Below are positions 1 through 7,536 of a stretch of DNA of 64,000 nucleotides, piece after piece. The notes beneath the pieces are model-generated. The model was not told the origin of the DNA. It was given only the letters and a program-made list of their open reading frames with translations, and searched no databases. Within the stretch, counting starts at the first letter, position 1. Every line of letters begins with the position of its first letter. Origin of the DNA: Microbulbifer hainanensis (lineage in GTDB: Bacteria; Pseudomonadota; Gammaproteobacteria; Pseudomonadales; Cellvibrionaceae); the NCBI RefSeq assembly GCF_014904735.1, contig NZ_JACZCR010000025.1, forward strand, positions 1-64,000, given 5' to 3'. The translations under genes were made by a program, and so were the position numbers.

Positions 1-63
1 ATCAAGCCACTCCTCACGCATTAATTTAGTAAGTTCATCTATTTCTTGCTGGTATATTTCCAT
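1..63 (-). CDS. 5' end of a cassette ORF, cut by window edge
   Basis: On the minus strand an ATG at 63 opens a frame that stays open to the window edge (21 codons). The product begins MEIYQQEIDEL and is rich in Glu, Leu and Lys. The start lies about 20 bases inside the cassette, counted from the core site of the attC at 82-225, which is the spacing seen in the neighbouring cassettes. The product cannot be identified from this fragment. It shows that the left cassette array continues beyond the window. Confidence 0.55.
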   Translation of the reverse strand, partial: MEIYQQEIDELTKLMREEWLD

Positions 64-81
64 GCTCAGATTCTTGATAGT

Positions 82-225
82 GCATAACGCCGCCAGCAGG
101 GGCAGCTTACCTTGTGCGCGTGTTGCGCGAAACTGGGAGCACAGCGACCCGCGCAACACGTGCACAAGGTAAGCTGTCCCGCGGAGGGCCGAAGGCCCGG
201 AGCATCCTGCCTGGCTTTGTTAAAA
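82..225 (-). repeat. attC site of cassette 4
   Basis: The site has inverted core sites GCATAAC at the left and GTTAAAA at the right, with long complementary arms (GCAGCTTACCTTGTGCGC and its complement GTGCACAAGGTAAGCTG) around a GCGCGAAA/GGGAGC centre. It belongs to the long attC family shared with the sites at 514, 1052, 1606 and 11280. The stop codon of the upstream cassette gene lies inside its right end. Confidence 0.85.
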
Positions 226-501
226 CTCTTGGCCTGTATATTTCCACCAAGGTTTGTCGCCATCTAGTTTCCACCAATATGGCTCGTGGCTACCTTTAAA
301 CTGCTCCTCATAAATCTTAATTAGGCCAAGGAGCTCAATGGGATTATTTGCAACCACCTCTCTATCTTCTTTAACGGCACTCCATTCGTAAACTTCTTGC
401 TCAGATGAAGTGGGTAATTTTCTAGTGGTTATCGCCCAGCCCCGTTTCTCAGCTATTCGTATCGCAGTACTGTATACATTTGGATTACTGACAATTGTCA
501 T
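220..501 (-). CDS. Integron cassette protein, unknown function (93 aa)
   Basis: This is a 93-residue, probably soluble protein. It ends in a Trp-rich tail (YWWKL...PWWKYTG). The open frame extends upstream to 597, but that part runs through the attC at 514-657. The ATG at 501, 12 bases inside the cassette, is therefore chosen as the start. The stop overlaps the gene's own attC at 82-225. The cassette promoter is probably the distant Pc near 2.35 kb, because no local promoter is evident. I do not recognise a family; the recurrent Trp and Lys suggest only a small globular protein. Confidence 0.7.
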   Translation of the reverse strand: MTIVSNPNVYSTAIRIAEKRGWAITTRKLPTSSEQEVYEWSAVKEDREVVANNPIELLGLIKIYEEQFKGSHEPYWWKLDGDKPWWKYTGQEF

Positions 502-513
502 GTGGATCCCGAG

Positions 514-657
514 TTTTAACGCCCACAGCAGGGGCGGCTTAGTTTGTGCGCCCTTTGCGCGAAAATGGGAGCGAAGCGACCCGCGCAAATGGTGCACAAG
601 GTAAGCCGTCCCGCGGAGGCCCGAAGGGCCGTAGCAAACTGCCTGTGATTGTTAGGC
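514..657 (-). repeat. attC site of cassette 3
   Basis: Core sites are TTTTAAC at 514-520 and GTTAGGC at 651-657. The arms GGGGCGGCTTAGTTTGTGCG and GTGCACAAGGTAAGCC pair. The inner element GCGCGAAAATGGGAGCG is shared with the other long attC sites in this window. At 144 bases it is long for an attC, like the sites of large chromosomal integrons. Confidence 0.88.
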
Positions 658-669
658 ATGAATCACCCA

Positions 670-1041
670 CTATGGCGGGATATTTACCTCCAAGCGAATA
701 GGCCAACTTTCTCTTGGTGGTTTTGGAAACCTATTATTCGCAAACCAGATAGCTACGCACGATGAATAATGGTTTACGGGGCGCACCTCAACCATTTTAG
801 CCTTGCCGTCCAGATCTATAGTAGCAACCAGCTGATAGTATCCCGAGGTTGATTTAATTTTTATTGAAGCCTGAAAGCACTCTCTATCGGCGTCCCACGT
901 ACTTTCCCGCACCAATTTCTCGTACTTCGTTCCCTCTGCAGATTGCATAGCCGCTTCAGCAAACAGAATTCGTGCGTCGAAGTTTTCAGCACAAACTGCA
1001 CTTGAAAAGACAAGAAGTATCAGCAACCACAATAATTTCAT
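670..1041 (-). CDS. Secreted integron cassette protein, unknown function
   Basis: The product has 123 residues. A signal peptide is clear: MKLL followed by a Leu/Val-rich stretch and a likely cleavage after AVCA (about residue 18). The mature part is small and mixed alpha/beta, with one later Cys pair candidate (the Cys in REC and in SSC). It is probably periplasmic. ATG 1041 is the natural start just inside the cassette boundary at 1052. No family is recognised. Its own attC is 514-657. Confidence 0.75.
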   Translation of the reverse strand: MKLLWLLILLVFSSAVCAENFDARILFAEAAMQSAEGTKYEKLVRESTWDADRECFQASIKIKSTSGYYQLVATIDLDGKAKMVEVRPVNHYSSCVAIWFANNRFPKPPRESWPIRLEVNIPP

Positions 1042-1051
1042 ACTGGCTATT

Positions 1052-1170
1052 GCCTAACGCCGCGCACAGGGGCGGCTTACTTTATGCGCGTTTTGCGCGA
1101 AAATGGGAGCGCAGCTACCAGCGCAAGACGTGCATAAAGTAAGCCGTCCCTTTGCTGCGCTTTGTTAGGG
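1052..1170 (-). repeat. attC site of cassette 2
   Basis: Core sites are GCCTAAC (1052-1058) and GTTAGGG (1164-1170). The arms GGGGCGGCTTACTTTATGCG and GCATAAAGTAAGCCGTCCC are complementary. The centre GCGCGAAAATGGGAGCGCAG is nearly the same as in the attC sites at 514 and 1606. Confidence 0.9.
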
Positions 1171-1602
1171 TGTAAAGGTCAATTTTAGCCCCCATAAGTG
1201 AGCTATTTCATTGATAAATTGTACGGAAACAGGCCCCAAGGCAGGGATCGCGTAGATTACCCCTCCACCTATATGCTTAAGTATCAATGCCTTGCGATTT
1301 TCTGGCTCGCATTTTAAAACGCGATCAGCGATGAGCAGAGAAACCATCCCTAAACCAAAAGTGCACCATACAGGCCAAAGAAAAACTCCCAGAAAAGGTA
1401 TTGCATACCGATCTATCGATGGAACTAATAGCCCGGTCCCAGCGAGCGCTGCTAGAAAGCCGAGTAGAACTCCAGTCAGAACCCATGGTTTAAGTAATTT
1501 TTCAACCGGATCTGCAAAGAATCTTTGTTTAATTTTTATGACAACAAACACCCACACAATCCACAGGATGAATGCTAGCGCAATGTAAGGTATGGCAATC
1601 AT
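1165..1602 (-). CDS. Integron cassette membrane protein, unknown function
   Basis: The product has 145 residues and three to four hydrophobic segments: residues about 3-22, 41-62, 67-90 and 108-125. A short basic loop (KIKQRFF) follows the first. It is therefore an inner-membrane protein with very short loops. The start is ATG 1602, four bases before the attC of the upstream cassette. The stop lies inside its own attC, 1052-1170. I recognise no family, and the cassette shows no catalytic motif. Confidence 0.75.
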   Translation of the reverse strand: MIAIPYIALAFILWIVWVFVVIKIKQRFFADPVEKLLKPWVLTGVLLGFLAALAGTGLLVPSIDRYAIPFLGVFLWPVWCTFGLGMVSLLIADRVLKCEPENRKALILKHIGGGVIYAIPALGPVSVQFINEIAHLWGLKLTFTP

Positions 1603-1605
1603 GAT

Positions 1606-1723
1606 CCCTAACGCCGCGCTCAGCCGCGGCTAACTTTGGGCGCTTTATGCGCGATAATGGGAGCGTAGCGACCGCGCATAAAGTGCACAAAGTTAGACGT
1701 CGGCCTGCAGCGTATTGTTAAGT
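1606..1723 (-). repeat. attC site of cassette 1
   Basis: Core sites are CCCTAAC (1606-1612) and GTTAAGT (1717-1723). The arms CGGCTAACTTTGGGCGC and GTGCACAAAGTTAGACG pair, and the centre GCGATAATGGGAGCGTAGCG is close to that of the right-hand attC at 11280. This is the attC of the attI-proximal cassette. Confidence 0.9.
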
Positions 1724-1725
1724 TT

Positions 1726-2259
1726 TTACTCGCAGGTAACCTCGATGTAACGATCACCAGCCACTGTTTCTACCCTTACAAACGGCTTTTCAGATTTGGA
1801 AACAAACTCAGTTTTTGAGCCATCTCTAAGCCATAACTCATGTGATACGGTTTTCTCTAAATCATTTCCAACATTGAAGAATTCACCATTTTTAAAAATG
1901 GTACATTCTTCCGTAAATATCTTTACCACTGGGTAATTTTTACGAAACCAATACTCAACATATACAAAAATTTTTCCATCATCCGAAAGGTATCCTTCAG
2001 AATAGCCGCTTGGATCATAAGGGCGAGACCAAATCGGAACTTGATTGGGGCCAGGAACCGGATGTTGAAACGCTTTGTATATGGATAGCGTCCATGTGTC
2101 TTCCCACGGATACTTTGCGCTTTCGTTGTAGTCCCTACTCAAAAACGCCGCCCACTTACCATTGTGGGAAGTAACTTTATAGTTGTCCCAATCCGGAGGT
2201 TGATCAGAATAAGCGACCAACGGAAAGAACATTAATATAAGCAATATGCGTGTTTTCAT
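1726..2259 (-). CDS. Secreted protein in first integron cassette
   Basis: The product has 177 residues and begins with an N-terminal signal peptide: MKTR, then a hydrophobic stretch, with cleavage probably after VAYS. The mature protein starts DQPPDWDNYKV and is rich in Trp, Tyr and charged residues. It has a Cys in the middle (EEC) and one at the penultimate position. The start, ATG 2259, lies only 11 bases inside the cassette, counted from the attI core site. This makes it the most recently inserted cassette if insertion is at attI. The function is unknown and no family is recognised. Confidence 0.75.
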   Translation of the reverse strand: MKTRILLILMFFPLVAYSDQPPDWDNYKVTSHNGKWAAFLSRDYNESAKYPWEDTWTLSIYKAFQHPVPGPNQVPIWSRPYDPSGYSEGYLSDDGKIFVYVEYWFRKNYPVVKIFTEECTIFKNGEFFNVGNDLEKTVSHELWLRDGSKTEFVSKSEKPFVRVETVAGDRYIEVTCE

Positions 2260-2263
2260 GAGA

Positions 2264-2320
2264 ACTTAACAGTTATATCGTGGTCCTCACGACCGATAGT
2301 ACCTTGAAAAATATTCAAGG
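2264..2320 (-). other. attI: attI-like recombination site of intI
   Basis: Read on the minus strand, a single core site GTTAAGT (2270-2264) precedes the first cassette and has no matching attC arm upstream, as expected for an attI/cassette junction. Just before it is a perfect 7-bp hairpin, CCTTGAA-AAATA-TTCAAGG (2302-2320). The site lies about 320 bases from the intI start codon and on the correct (5') side of intI. The exact attI limits cannot be fixed by eye. Confidence 0.65.
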
Positions 2321-2334
2321 CTGAAATTGACGTC

Positions 2335-2363
2335 AGAATGTCCGCAATCGCCCGTGCCGTCAA
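2335..2363 (-). promoter_or_regulatory. Candidate cassette promoter Pc
   Basis: On the minus strand, TTGACG (2363-2358) is followed after 17 bases by CATTCT (2340-2335). The -35 box is strong and the -10 box weak. It points into the cassette array and lies between intI and attI, where Pc is found in several chromosomal integrons. This rests on motif reading only. Confidence 0.4.
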
Positions 2364-2530
2364 GGCGCTGCATATTTTGATACCTTTGTACCAATTCTTC
2401 GTATTGATCACCCCGACGGATATCACCGTTTCGCCTTACTTACGTAGGTTATTGATATTTATCTAATTTTTTGGCTTTTCTAGTCAATCACAAGAATATC
2501 GGTCGCCGGGGCCGGATTATCTGGGCTAAC

Positions 2531-2567
2531 TTGGTCATTTTTTGCCTTGTAGTGTATAAATATACAG
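2531..2567 (+). promoter_or_regulatory. intI promoter with LexA box
   Basis: A possible promoter is TTGGTC (2531-2536), an 18-base spacer and TATAAA (2555-2560). Over the -10 lies GTGTATAAATATACAG (2552-2567). It matches the LexA consensus CTGT-N8-ACAG with a single mismatch in the defined bases, and the flanks (TA left, TT right) also fit the extended consensus. LexA control of integron integrases is established for Vibrio and class 1 integrons. Repression of this gene by LexA is the direct inference. Confidence 0.8.
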
Positions 2568-2590
2568 TTCTCACGTATGGAGGAGTGATC

Positions 2591-3571
2591 ATGGAAGATA
2601 TCCCCGTGCCGATCCCGGCGAGGCCGGTGCGCTTTATGGACCGCCTGCGGGCGTTTATGAGGGCGCGGCACATGGCTTATCGAACGGAGAAAACCTATTG
2701 TCGGTGGATTCTGGATTTTATCCGGTTTCACCAAATGCGGCGCCCCGAGGAGCTGGGGCCGCCAGAGATTGAAGCTTGGCTGGCATACCTGGCAGGGCAT
2801 CGCTCGGTGGCTATCAATACCCAGAAGACGGCTTTGAATGCTGCCGTGTTTCTGTATCGCCAGTTTCTGGGTATCGATATCGGCGAGTTGCAGTTTGATA
2901 GGGCCAGTAAAGGCCGGCGGTTACCGGTGGTGTTTAGCCATGGGGAAGCAATGGCCGTGATTGAAAGATTGAACGGGCACCACAAGTTGGCTGTATCGCT
3001 GATGTATGGTTCGGGCTTGAGGGTGATGGAGGCTGCTCGGCTCCGAGTGCAGGATGTGGACTTCGAGCAGCAATGTCTGTTGGTCCGGGAAGCGAAAGGA
3101 GAAAAGTGGCGGCGTACTCTGCTGCCGAAGTCCCTGGTCGAGACTTTACACGCCCAGATTGAATTGGCGTTGGCTCTCCACCGGCGCGATCTTGAAGAAG
3201 GTTATGGGGAGGTGTATTTGCCCTTCGCGCTGGCCAAAAAGTATCCGAGGGCTGCCCGAAGCCCCGGATGGCAGTATGTGTTTCCCGCCGCTGAAAGATC
3301 ACTCGATCCGCGTAGTGGCATGATGCGGCGCCATCATATTGGCGAGCAGCAGGTGCGTAGGGCGGTGGCGCGGGCCATGGCGGACGCGGGCATCCGGAAG
3401 AGGGCGAGCTGCCATACTTTTCGGCATTCTTTTGCCACTAAATTGTTGGCTTCCGGTACTGATATTCGAAACATCCAGGAGTTACTGGGGCACAGTGATG
3501 TCAATACGACGATGATTTACACCCATGTGATCGGTGTGCATGAGCGGGGCGTGGTCAGCCCGATGGATTGA
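2591..3571 (+). CDS. intI: Integron integrase IntI (tyrosine recombinase)
   Basis: IntI cuts and joins attC and attI sites to insert and excise gene cassettes. The start is ATG 2591, preceded by GGAGG (2579-2583); the frame is open upstream but that part lies under the promoter. The product has 326 residues, the usual IntI size. An N-terminal SAM-like DNA-binding domain spans about residues 15-100. The catalytic domain shows R144, H275, R278, H301 and the nucleophile Y310 (TMIYTHV). The IntI-specific insert is present at about 205-250 (SPGWQYVFP...RRHHI), which separates it from XerC/XerD. It is transcribed away from attI, the usual arrangement. The cassette array on its left reads in the opposite direction. 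The gene looks intact. Confidence 0.96.
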   Translation: MEDIPVPIPARPVRFMDRLRAFMRARHMAYRTEKTYCRWILDFIRFHQMRRPEELGPPEIEAWLAYLAGHRSVAINTQKTALNAAVFLYRQFLGIDIGELQFDRASKGRRLPVVFSHGEAMAVIERLNGHHKLAVSLMYGSGLRVMEAARLRVQDVDFEQQCLLVREAKGEKWRRTLLPKSLVETLHAQIELALALHRRDLEEGYGEVYLPFALAKKYPRAARSPGWQYVFPAAERSLDPRSGMMRRHHIGEQQVRRAVARAMADAGIRKRASCHTFRHSFATKLLASGTDIRNIQELLGHSDVNTTMIYTHVIGVHERGVVSPMD

Positions 3572-3591
3572 GCTATGTAAGGGGTGTCTGA

Positions 3592-4195
3592 ATGCAACTG
3601 AGTAAGCTCGGCCTGAATCTATTTGTGGTCTTCGACACCATTTACAGCGAGCAGAGTGTGACGCGGACCGGGGAAATACTGTGTACCAGCCAACCGGTCG
3701 TGAGTAATGCGTTGTCGCGGTTGCGGGCAATGTTGGCCGATCCACTCTTGTGCGCAGTAATCTGCGTATGCTACCGACGCCAGCGCTGGCGTGCTGTTGT
3801 CAGACCCCGATCTATGCTCTTAGTTGTTGTTTCGTGATCGCTATATCTGTGTGATCCGGCATGACCATCCGTGGGTCGATGAGCAACTGGATCTGGAAAG
3901 CTATCTCGCACTGGAACATGTTCATGCCAGTAGTCGCCGCACGGGGCTGGGTTATGTTGGCCTGACCCGGAGAAAGCTTGGGCGCGAGCGCAATATTGCC
4001 CTGCTGATACCGGACGCCTGGAGATCTTCTCGGTGGTTGCGGAGTCGGATCTGGCAGCGACCGTGCTCTATTCGCTGGCAAAAATACTACGATGTCTGGA
4101 CCCCTGAGCTGCCGTTCAAGGTGCCGATGGCCGAGGCGTTTCTTTACTGGCACAAGAGTGTGGAACACGATAAAGCGAGTCAGTGGTTAACTTAG
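3592..4195 (+). pseudogene. Decayed LysR-family regulator
   Basis: The first frame (from ATG 3592) encodes a LysR helix-turn-helix like that of the LeuO/SyrM/NahR branch (LGLNLFVVFDTIY...TSQPVVSNALSRLR). It goes out of frame after MLADPLL at about 3750; the next frame continues as VRSNLRMLPTPALA. About 100 residues of effector domain are then missing. Homology resumes at about 3826 (LFRDRYICVIRHDHPW) and shifts frame again near 4020. The end (FLYWHKSVEHDKASQWL, stop 4195) is the typical C-terminus of this branch. Two frameshifts and an internal deletion make a functional product very unlikely. It starts 20 bases after the intI stop codon. Confidence 0.8.
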
Positions 4196-4768
4196 GAGAA
4201 CATTGCCTATATTGCCGAGCAAGCCGGTGCTAACTAAGGGCGGGTGTTGCCCAGATGTTGGCAGCAATGGACGGTGTCATTGGCGATATCTCATATTCGG
4301 ACTGAGCAGAGGTCGTGTTAGGTTACGACTGGTAGCCCGAAGGTTCAACGTCAAAGAAGACCCTTGCAGACGATTGTATCTCTTGTGAGGAGTTCACCAG
4401 TCCCATGTTTTCAATGCACATTGAAACTCGGATTCAGGTTATAGCCTCTGCTATGCGGACAAGGGAAGTGTTGTTCAATTTTAGGGGTTACGACCTTTGG
4501 AATCCGACGTCTAAAGAGTTTGTTGGGGAGTGTGTAGTAGGCCAACCGATCAGGTTCAAGGTCCAGCGTTCCGAGCAAATGCAGCTGTCCCTCATTCAGC
4601 CGTGTCGAGCCAGGGCGTGACCTGTGTTGGGCTGGTGGCCTCCGCTGGTGGTGAAGGGCGAGAGCGAACCGGATCTCCTCACTATGATCGCTGCGATGAA
4701 AAATGGAGCTACATAAGGCCCTCTGTAATTGAAGCATAGTAATTATTGGATTGGCATAGAGAAAAATC
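4196..4768. other. Gene-poor stretch between LysR remnant and phosphoesterase
   Basis: Only short, unconvincing frames are seen here. A ribosome-binding-like GTGAGGAG occurs near 4385, but the frame that follows (to 4620) has no recognisable protein character. The stretch may be further decayed coding DNA. The promoter of the downstream phosphoesterase should lie in its last part, for example the AT-rich bases from 4735. Confidence 0.4.
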
Positions 4769-5782
4769 ATGATAATTAAATTGTTAAAGTCTATTGCCAG
4801 ACGGCATGCACTCGTTACCATCGTGTTGGGTACTGTTTTGGTACAGGCTGGTCATGCCGGCCCGGCTTTTGAGTCGGATTCCCCGGCGTATGCACCCAAA
4901 CCCTGGACACAAAAGGACTTCCAGAACGACCCCAATGACTTTCGGTTCCTGGTTATAGGTGACCGTACCGGTGGTGAGCGTTTGGGCATATTTGACAGGG
5001 CAATGGATAAAGCCAACCTGTTTCAACCCGAGTTTGTCATGTCTATCGGTGACCTGATCGAAGGCTACACCAGTGATCTACCAAAGCTGGACAGCATGTG
5101 GAGCGAACTGGATGAAAAAGTTAGTCGCCTGGATATGCCGTTCTTTCGTGTGATAGGCAATCACGACCTGGGCAACGACACCATGCGCAAGGTATGGGAG
5201 AGTCGGTACGGGCCAACCTATTATCACTTCAAATACCGTGATTGCCTCTTCTTGGCGCTCAACAGCGAGGATCCGCCGAATCTGGTGGATCCAGAATTCG
5301 AAAAGGATCTGGTTAAGTACAACAGGCTCAAGGTCACTGATCCAGAAGCCGCGGCGGTTATGCTAGCGGAGTTCATGAAGAGCGACCGCTTGAAAAGCTA
5401 CCGCAAGCCGGCGAACTTCAGCGACGACCAGGTGGAATACGTTCGCAAGGTGCTGTCGGAAGACAAGGATGCACGTTGGACATTTGTCTTTTTCCATCAG
5501 CCGGCCTGGGAAAATCCCTCGGAAAACTTTGTGAAAATAGAAAACCTGCTGCGGGAGAACGAGCGACAATACACGGTCTTCGCTGGGCATATGCACTACT
5601 ACAAACACGAAGAGCGATTTGGCCGTGACTATATCCGGATGGGTACCGTCGGTGGCTCCTTCCACAAGGATGGGCCCGGCAACGTCGATCATCTGACCTG
5701 GGTTACGATGAAAGATGGCGGTCCCGTGATCGCAAACATCAAACTCGATGGGATATTCAAAAAGGATGATCTGAAAGACTGA
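4769..5782 (+). CDS. Secreted calcineurin-like metallophosphoesterase
   Basis: The product has 337 residues. An N-terminal signal peptide with a hydrophobic core at about 14-27 ends near GHA (residue 30), so export to the periplasm or beyond is likely. The five metal-binding blocks of the calcineurin-like phosphoesterase fold appear in order: GDR at 64-66, GDLIEG at 94-99, GNHD at 130-133, FFHQP at 241-245 and GHMHYY at 273-278. These bind two divalent metals and activate water for phosphoester hydrolysis. The substrate is unknown. The gene stands alone on the plus strand between the LysR remnant and the cassette block and is followed by a good terminator. It has no attC of its own in this orientation, so it is not an ordinary cassette gene. 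Confidence 0.9.
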   Translation: MIIKLLKSIARRHALVTIVLGTVLVQAGHAGPAFESDSPAYAPKPWTQKDFQNDPNDFRFLVIGDRTGGERLGIFDRAMDKANLFQPEFVMSIGDLIEGYTSDLPKLDSMWSELDEKVSRLDMPFFRVIGNHDLGNDTMRKVWESRYGPTYYHFKYRDCLFLALNSEDPPNLVDPEFEKDLVKYNRLKVTDPEAAAVMLAEFMKSDRLKSYRKPANFSDDQVEYVRKVLSEDKDARWTFVFFHQPAWENPSENFVKIENLLRENERQYTVFAGHMHYYKHEERFGRDYIRMGTVGGSFHKDGPGNVDHLTWVTMKDGGPVIANIKLDGIFKKDDLKD

Positions 5783-5800
5783 TTCTCCTTGCCTAAAGCA

Positions 5801-5826
5801 CTCCCCTTTGACAGGGGAGCGTTTTT
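5801..5826 (+). terminator. Rho-independent terminator after phosphoesterase
   Basis: The stem CTCCCCT / AGGGGAG with a TTGAC loop is followed by CGTTTTT. It lies 20 bases after the phosphoesterase stop codon. Confidence 0.8.
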
Positions 5827-6188
5827 GAAGAGTTGGTGCCAGGATCGAATTGGCACCATTCCGGCGACGACTTCCCCGTATGCGGAGAGGCGTCTGACGC
5901 CAAAGCAAAGCGGGCGCCAGAAGAGGCTGCTGAAATGAAGGCGATCCTGGCGGGGCTGGTGTCATGTCGCTCAAAAGAGCAGTCTGGCAGTTGCCCCAGT
6001 TGTTGCCGTTCAAAGAGGGCGGATCAGCCTGAAACTGATCCGCCAGCAGAGTAGGCCGAAGCGAGGCGTGGGTCTTCCTGCGGTGGTCCCGACAGGGGCT
6101 GAGGTAACTGTTTACCTTTGTTATGCGGCGTGGAGCCCTCTCGGTTTGACCTCAATCCCTGATCTGCGACACCCACCACTCAGATCCG
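5827..6188. other. Intergenic stretch, possible attC remnant
   Basis: No convincing gene is seen. A core-site-like GTTATGC (within CTTTGTTATGCGGCG, near 6120) could be the remains of the attC belonging to the methyltransferase-like gene at 6189-6908. No matching partner core was found, so the right cassette block cannot be shown to extend to this gene. Confidence 0.3.
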
Positions 6189-6908
6189 TCAATATATCCC
6201 CGGGATCAACCGATAGCGCACCCGTCGTGAATAGTCTCGATAGCCTGGCAACTCTTCCTGTAAAGTTCGGTCTTCAAGTGCCGTTCTGATAACCGTGATG
6301 ATTGTTGCCACCGCCGCAGGGATCAATGTCCATAGCGAATTCAGAGCAAGAACGATACCGAACAGAGCAAGAATATTCCCGGCATAACCCGGATGCCGCA
6401 AAAACTGGTAGGGGCCACTGTCACACACCACATGCCCCCGATCCGTCTGAATGCGTACCACGCTGTAGAAAAAGCGGTTTTCAGCCAAAGCCCATACAGC
6501 GAAAGCGTATCCGAGCGAGATAAAAATAAAGCCAACCACGATGAGCCAAAGCGGAAATTCGAAGGACCAGTTATAGCGGTGGTCCAGCCCCGCTACCATG
6601 ACCATAGGAAACCCGATACTTATGGCCATCAGCGGTGCAAGCACTTTGTCCCAGGTTTTCGCGTTTTGGATATTTTCAATACTTTGTCTTTCGGCCATTA
6701 ATCCTGGATGTCGTTGTTCCGCCCATATACGGCCACCGATTCCAGCAGCCAGGATCAGCATGGAATATAGCCATGCCTGCCACCAGCCGAGATCCCCACT
6801 GCATATAAATAAAATCAGCGGGATTAGGAGATACACAACAATTAGCCTGACCCACTGGCGAGTGGATGCTTTTTGAACTGCCCCTTTATTAACCCTCTTT
6901 GCTGACAT
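6189..6908 (-). CDS. Isoprenylcysteine carboxyl methyltransferase-family membrane protein
   Basis: The product has 239 residues and six or so membrane segments. The C-terminal half carries the ICMT/PEMT signature: GPYQFLRHPGY, a hydrophobic hairpin, then the acidic/basic block (ALEDRTLQEELPGYRDY) and RYRLIPGIY at the end. This family binds SAM and methylates lipid-like or isoprenoid substrates in the membrane. The bacterial substrate is not known. The start is ATG 6908, preceded by GGGGA at 6 bases; a TTG four codons upstream is less likely. It sits next to a short attC-like element (6943-6976), so it could be the last, attC-less gene of the right cassette block or a chromosomal gene beside it. 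Confidence 0.85.
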   Translation of the reverse strand: MSAKRVNKGAVQKASTRQWVRLIVVYLLIPLILFICSGDLGWWQAWLYSMLILAAGIGGRIWAEQRHPGLMAERQSIENIQNAKTWDKVLAPLMAISIGFPMVMVAGLDHRYNWSFEFPLWLIVVGFIFISLGYAFAVWALAENRFFYSVVRIQTDRGHVVCDSGPYQFLRHPGYAGNILALFGIVLALNSLWTLIPAAVATIITVIRTALEDRTLQEELPGYRDYSRRVRYRLIPGIY

Positions 6909-6942
6909 GTCATTCCCCAAAGTAAGAGGGATTTGAGTATGC

Positions 6943-6976
6943 GCCTAACCCTGAGCACCGCTGCGCCTTGTTATGT
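6943..6976 (-). repeat. Short, truncated attC-like element
   Basis: GCCTAAC (6943-6949) and GTTATGT (6970-6976) are the inverted core sites. Only 20 bases lie between them, including CTGCGCC. The usual central arms are missing. The element directly follows the cassette gene 6987-7268, as an attC should. Confidence 0.55.
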
Positions 6977-6986
6977 GAATGCGGGC

Positions 6987-7268
6987 TCAACCCGGTCCAA
7001 CCAATTGGGCGAGAAGGATAGCCGTGCCAAACAACGATACAAGCCCAACTACAGAGACAATAAAATTGGTTAGGCTGGATGCCAATTTATGCTCAGTGAT
7101 GGATTCCTGGGGTAAGTTGCCAAAACTGATTGCTCGACAAACAGGCCACCCAGCATACCAAGCAATAGTCTCAAAACAGAGCTCCCAGATTAGCCAAATC
7201 AAAGAACGAATAACAACGCTGACTATTCTGAGTAACCCTTTAAACGCTCCTTCAGCTAACTCTTCCAA
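6987..7268 (-). CDS. Small cassette membrane protein, unknown function
   Basis: The product has 93 residues with a long hydrophobic centre. One helix spans about 11-42 (FKGLLRIVSVVIRSLIWLIW) and a second about 66-90. A Trp-rich turn (WYAGWPVC) lies between them. The frame opens with a TTG at 7268 behind AGGGA (8-base spacing); no in-frame ATG exists near the start. Similar short two-helix proteins of unknown function occur in other chromosomal integrons. It is flanked by attC sites at 6943 and 7288. Confidence 0.65.
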   Translation of the reverse strand: MEELAEGAFKGLLRIVSVVIRSLIWLIWELCFETIAWYAGWPVCRAISFGNLPQESITEHKLASSLTNFIVSVVGLVSLFGTAILLAQLVGPG

Positions 7269-7287
7269 TGAGTAATTTCCCTAAGAT

Positions 7288-7359
7288 ACATAACGTCGCG
7301 CGCTGCGATAATTTTGAAGCTCAATGTGAAAATTGTTCGACAGCTGCGCTTTGTTAACC
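7288..7359 (-). repeat. attC site
   Basis: The left core is ACATAAC (7288-7294) and the right core GTTAACC (7353-7359). The inner pairs are GTCGCGCGCTGCG at the left and CAGCTGCGCTTT at the right. At 72 bases it is of the short type. It follows the lipoprotein cassette 7537-7902, although 177 bases lie between the stop codon and the site. Confidence 0.75.
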
Positions 7360-7536
7360 ATTATTTTCGCCATACCTTTACCAAGGCTCTGGCGCATTAT
7401 CCAAATACAATATACGAAACAGTTGGCCGCCGCCTTCTTCGCTCATTTCCCCAATACCAAACCTTCTGCGGTTCTTATGCTCCATTTCACCCAAATTTTA
7501 TTCTGTGCGTGTCCAGACGAACAACGGCTACGGGAG

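Noticed and set aside
82..1723. Repeated palindromic units that could be taken for a CRISPR array
   Set aside because: Unit length (117-144 bases), variable spacers that are whole genes, and GTTRRRY core sites show they are attC sites. No cas genes are present.
2471..2590. Extending IntI by 40 residues to the first in-frame start
   Set aside because: That stretch holds the promoter, LexA box and ribosome-binding site, and it encodes no conserved residues.
4203..4739. Small plus-strand frames between the LysR remnant and the phosphoesterase
   Set aside because: None has protein-like composition, a good start signal or a neighbour that gives it meaning.
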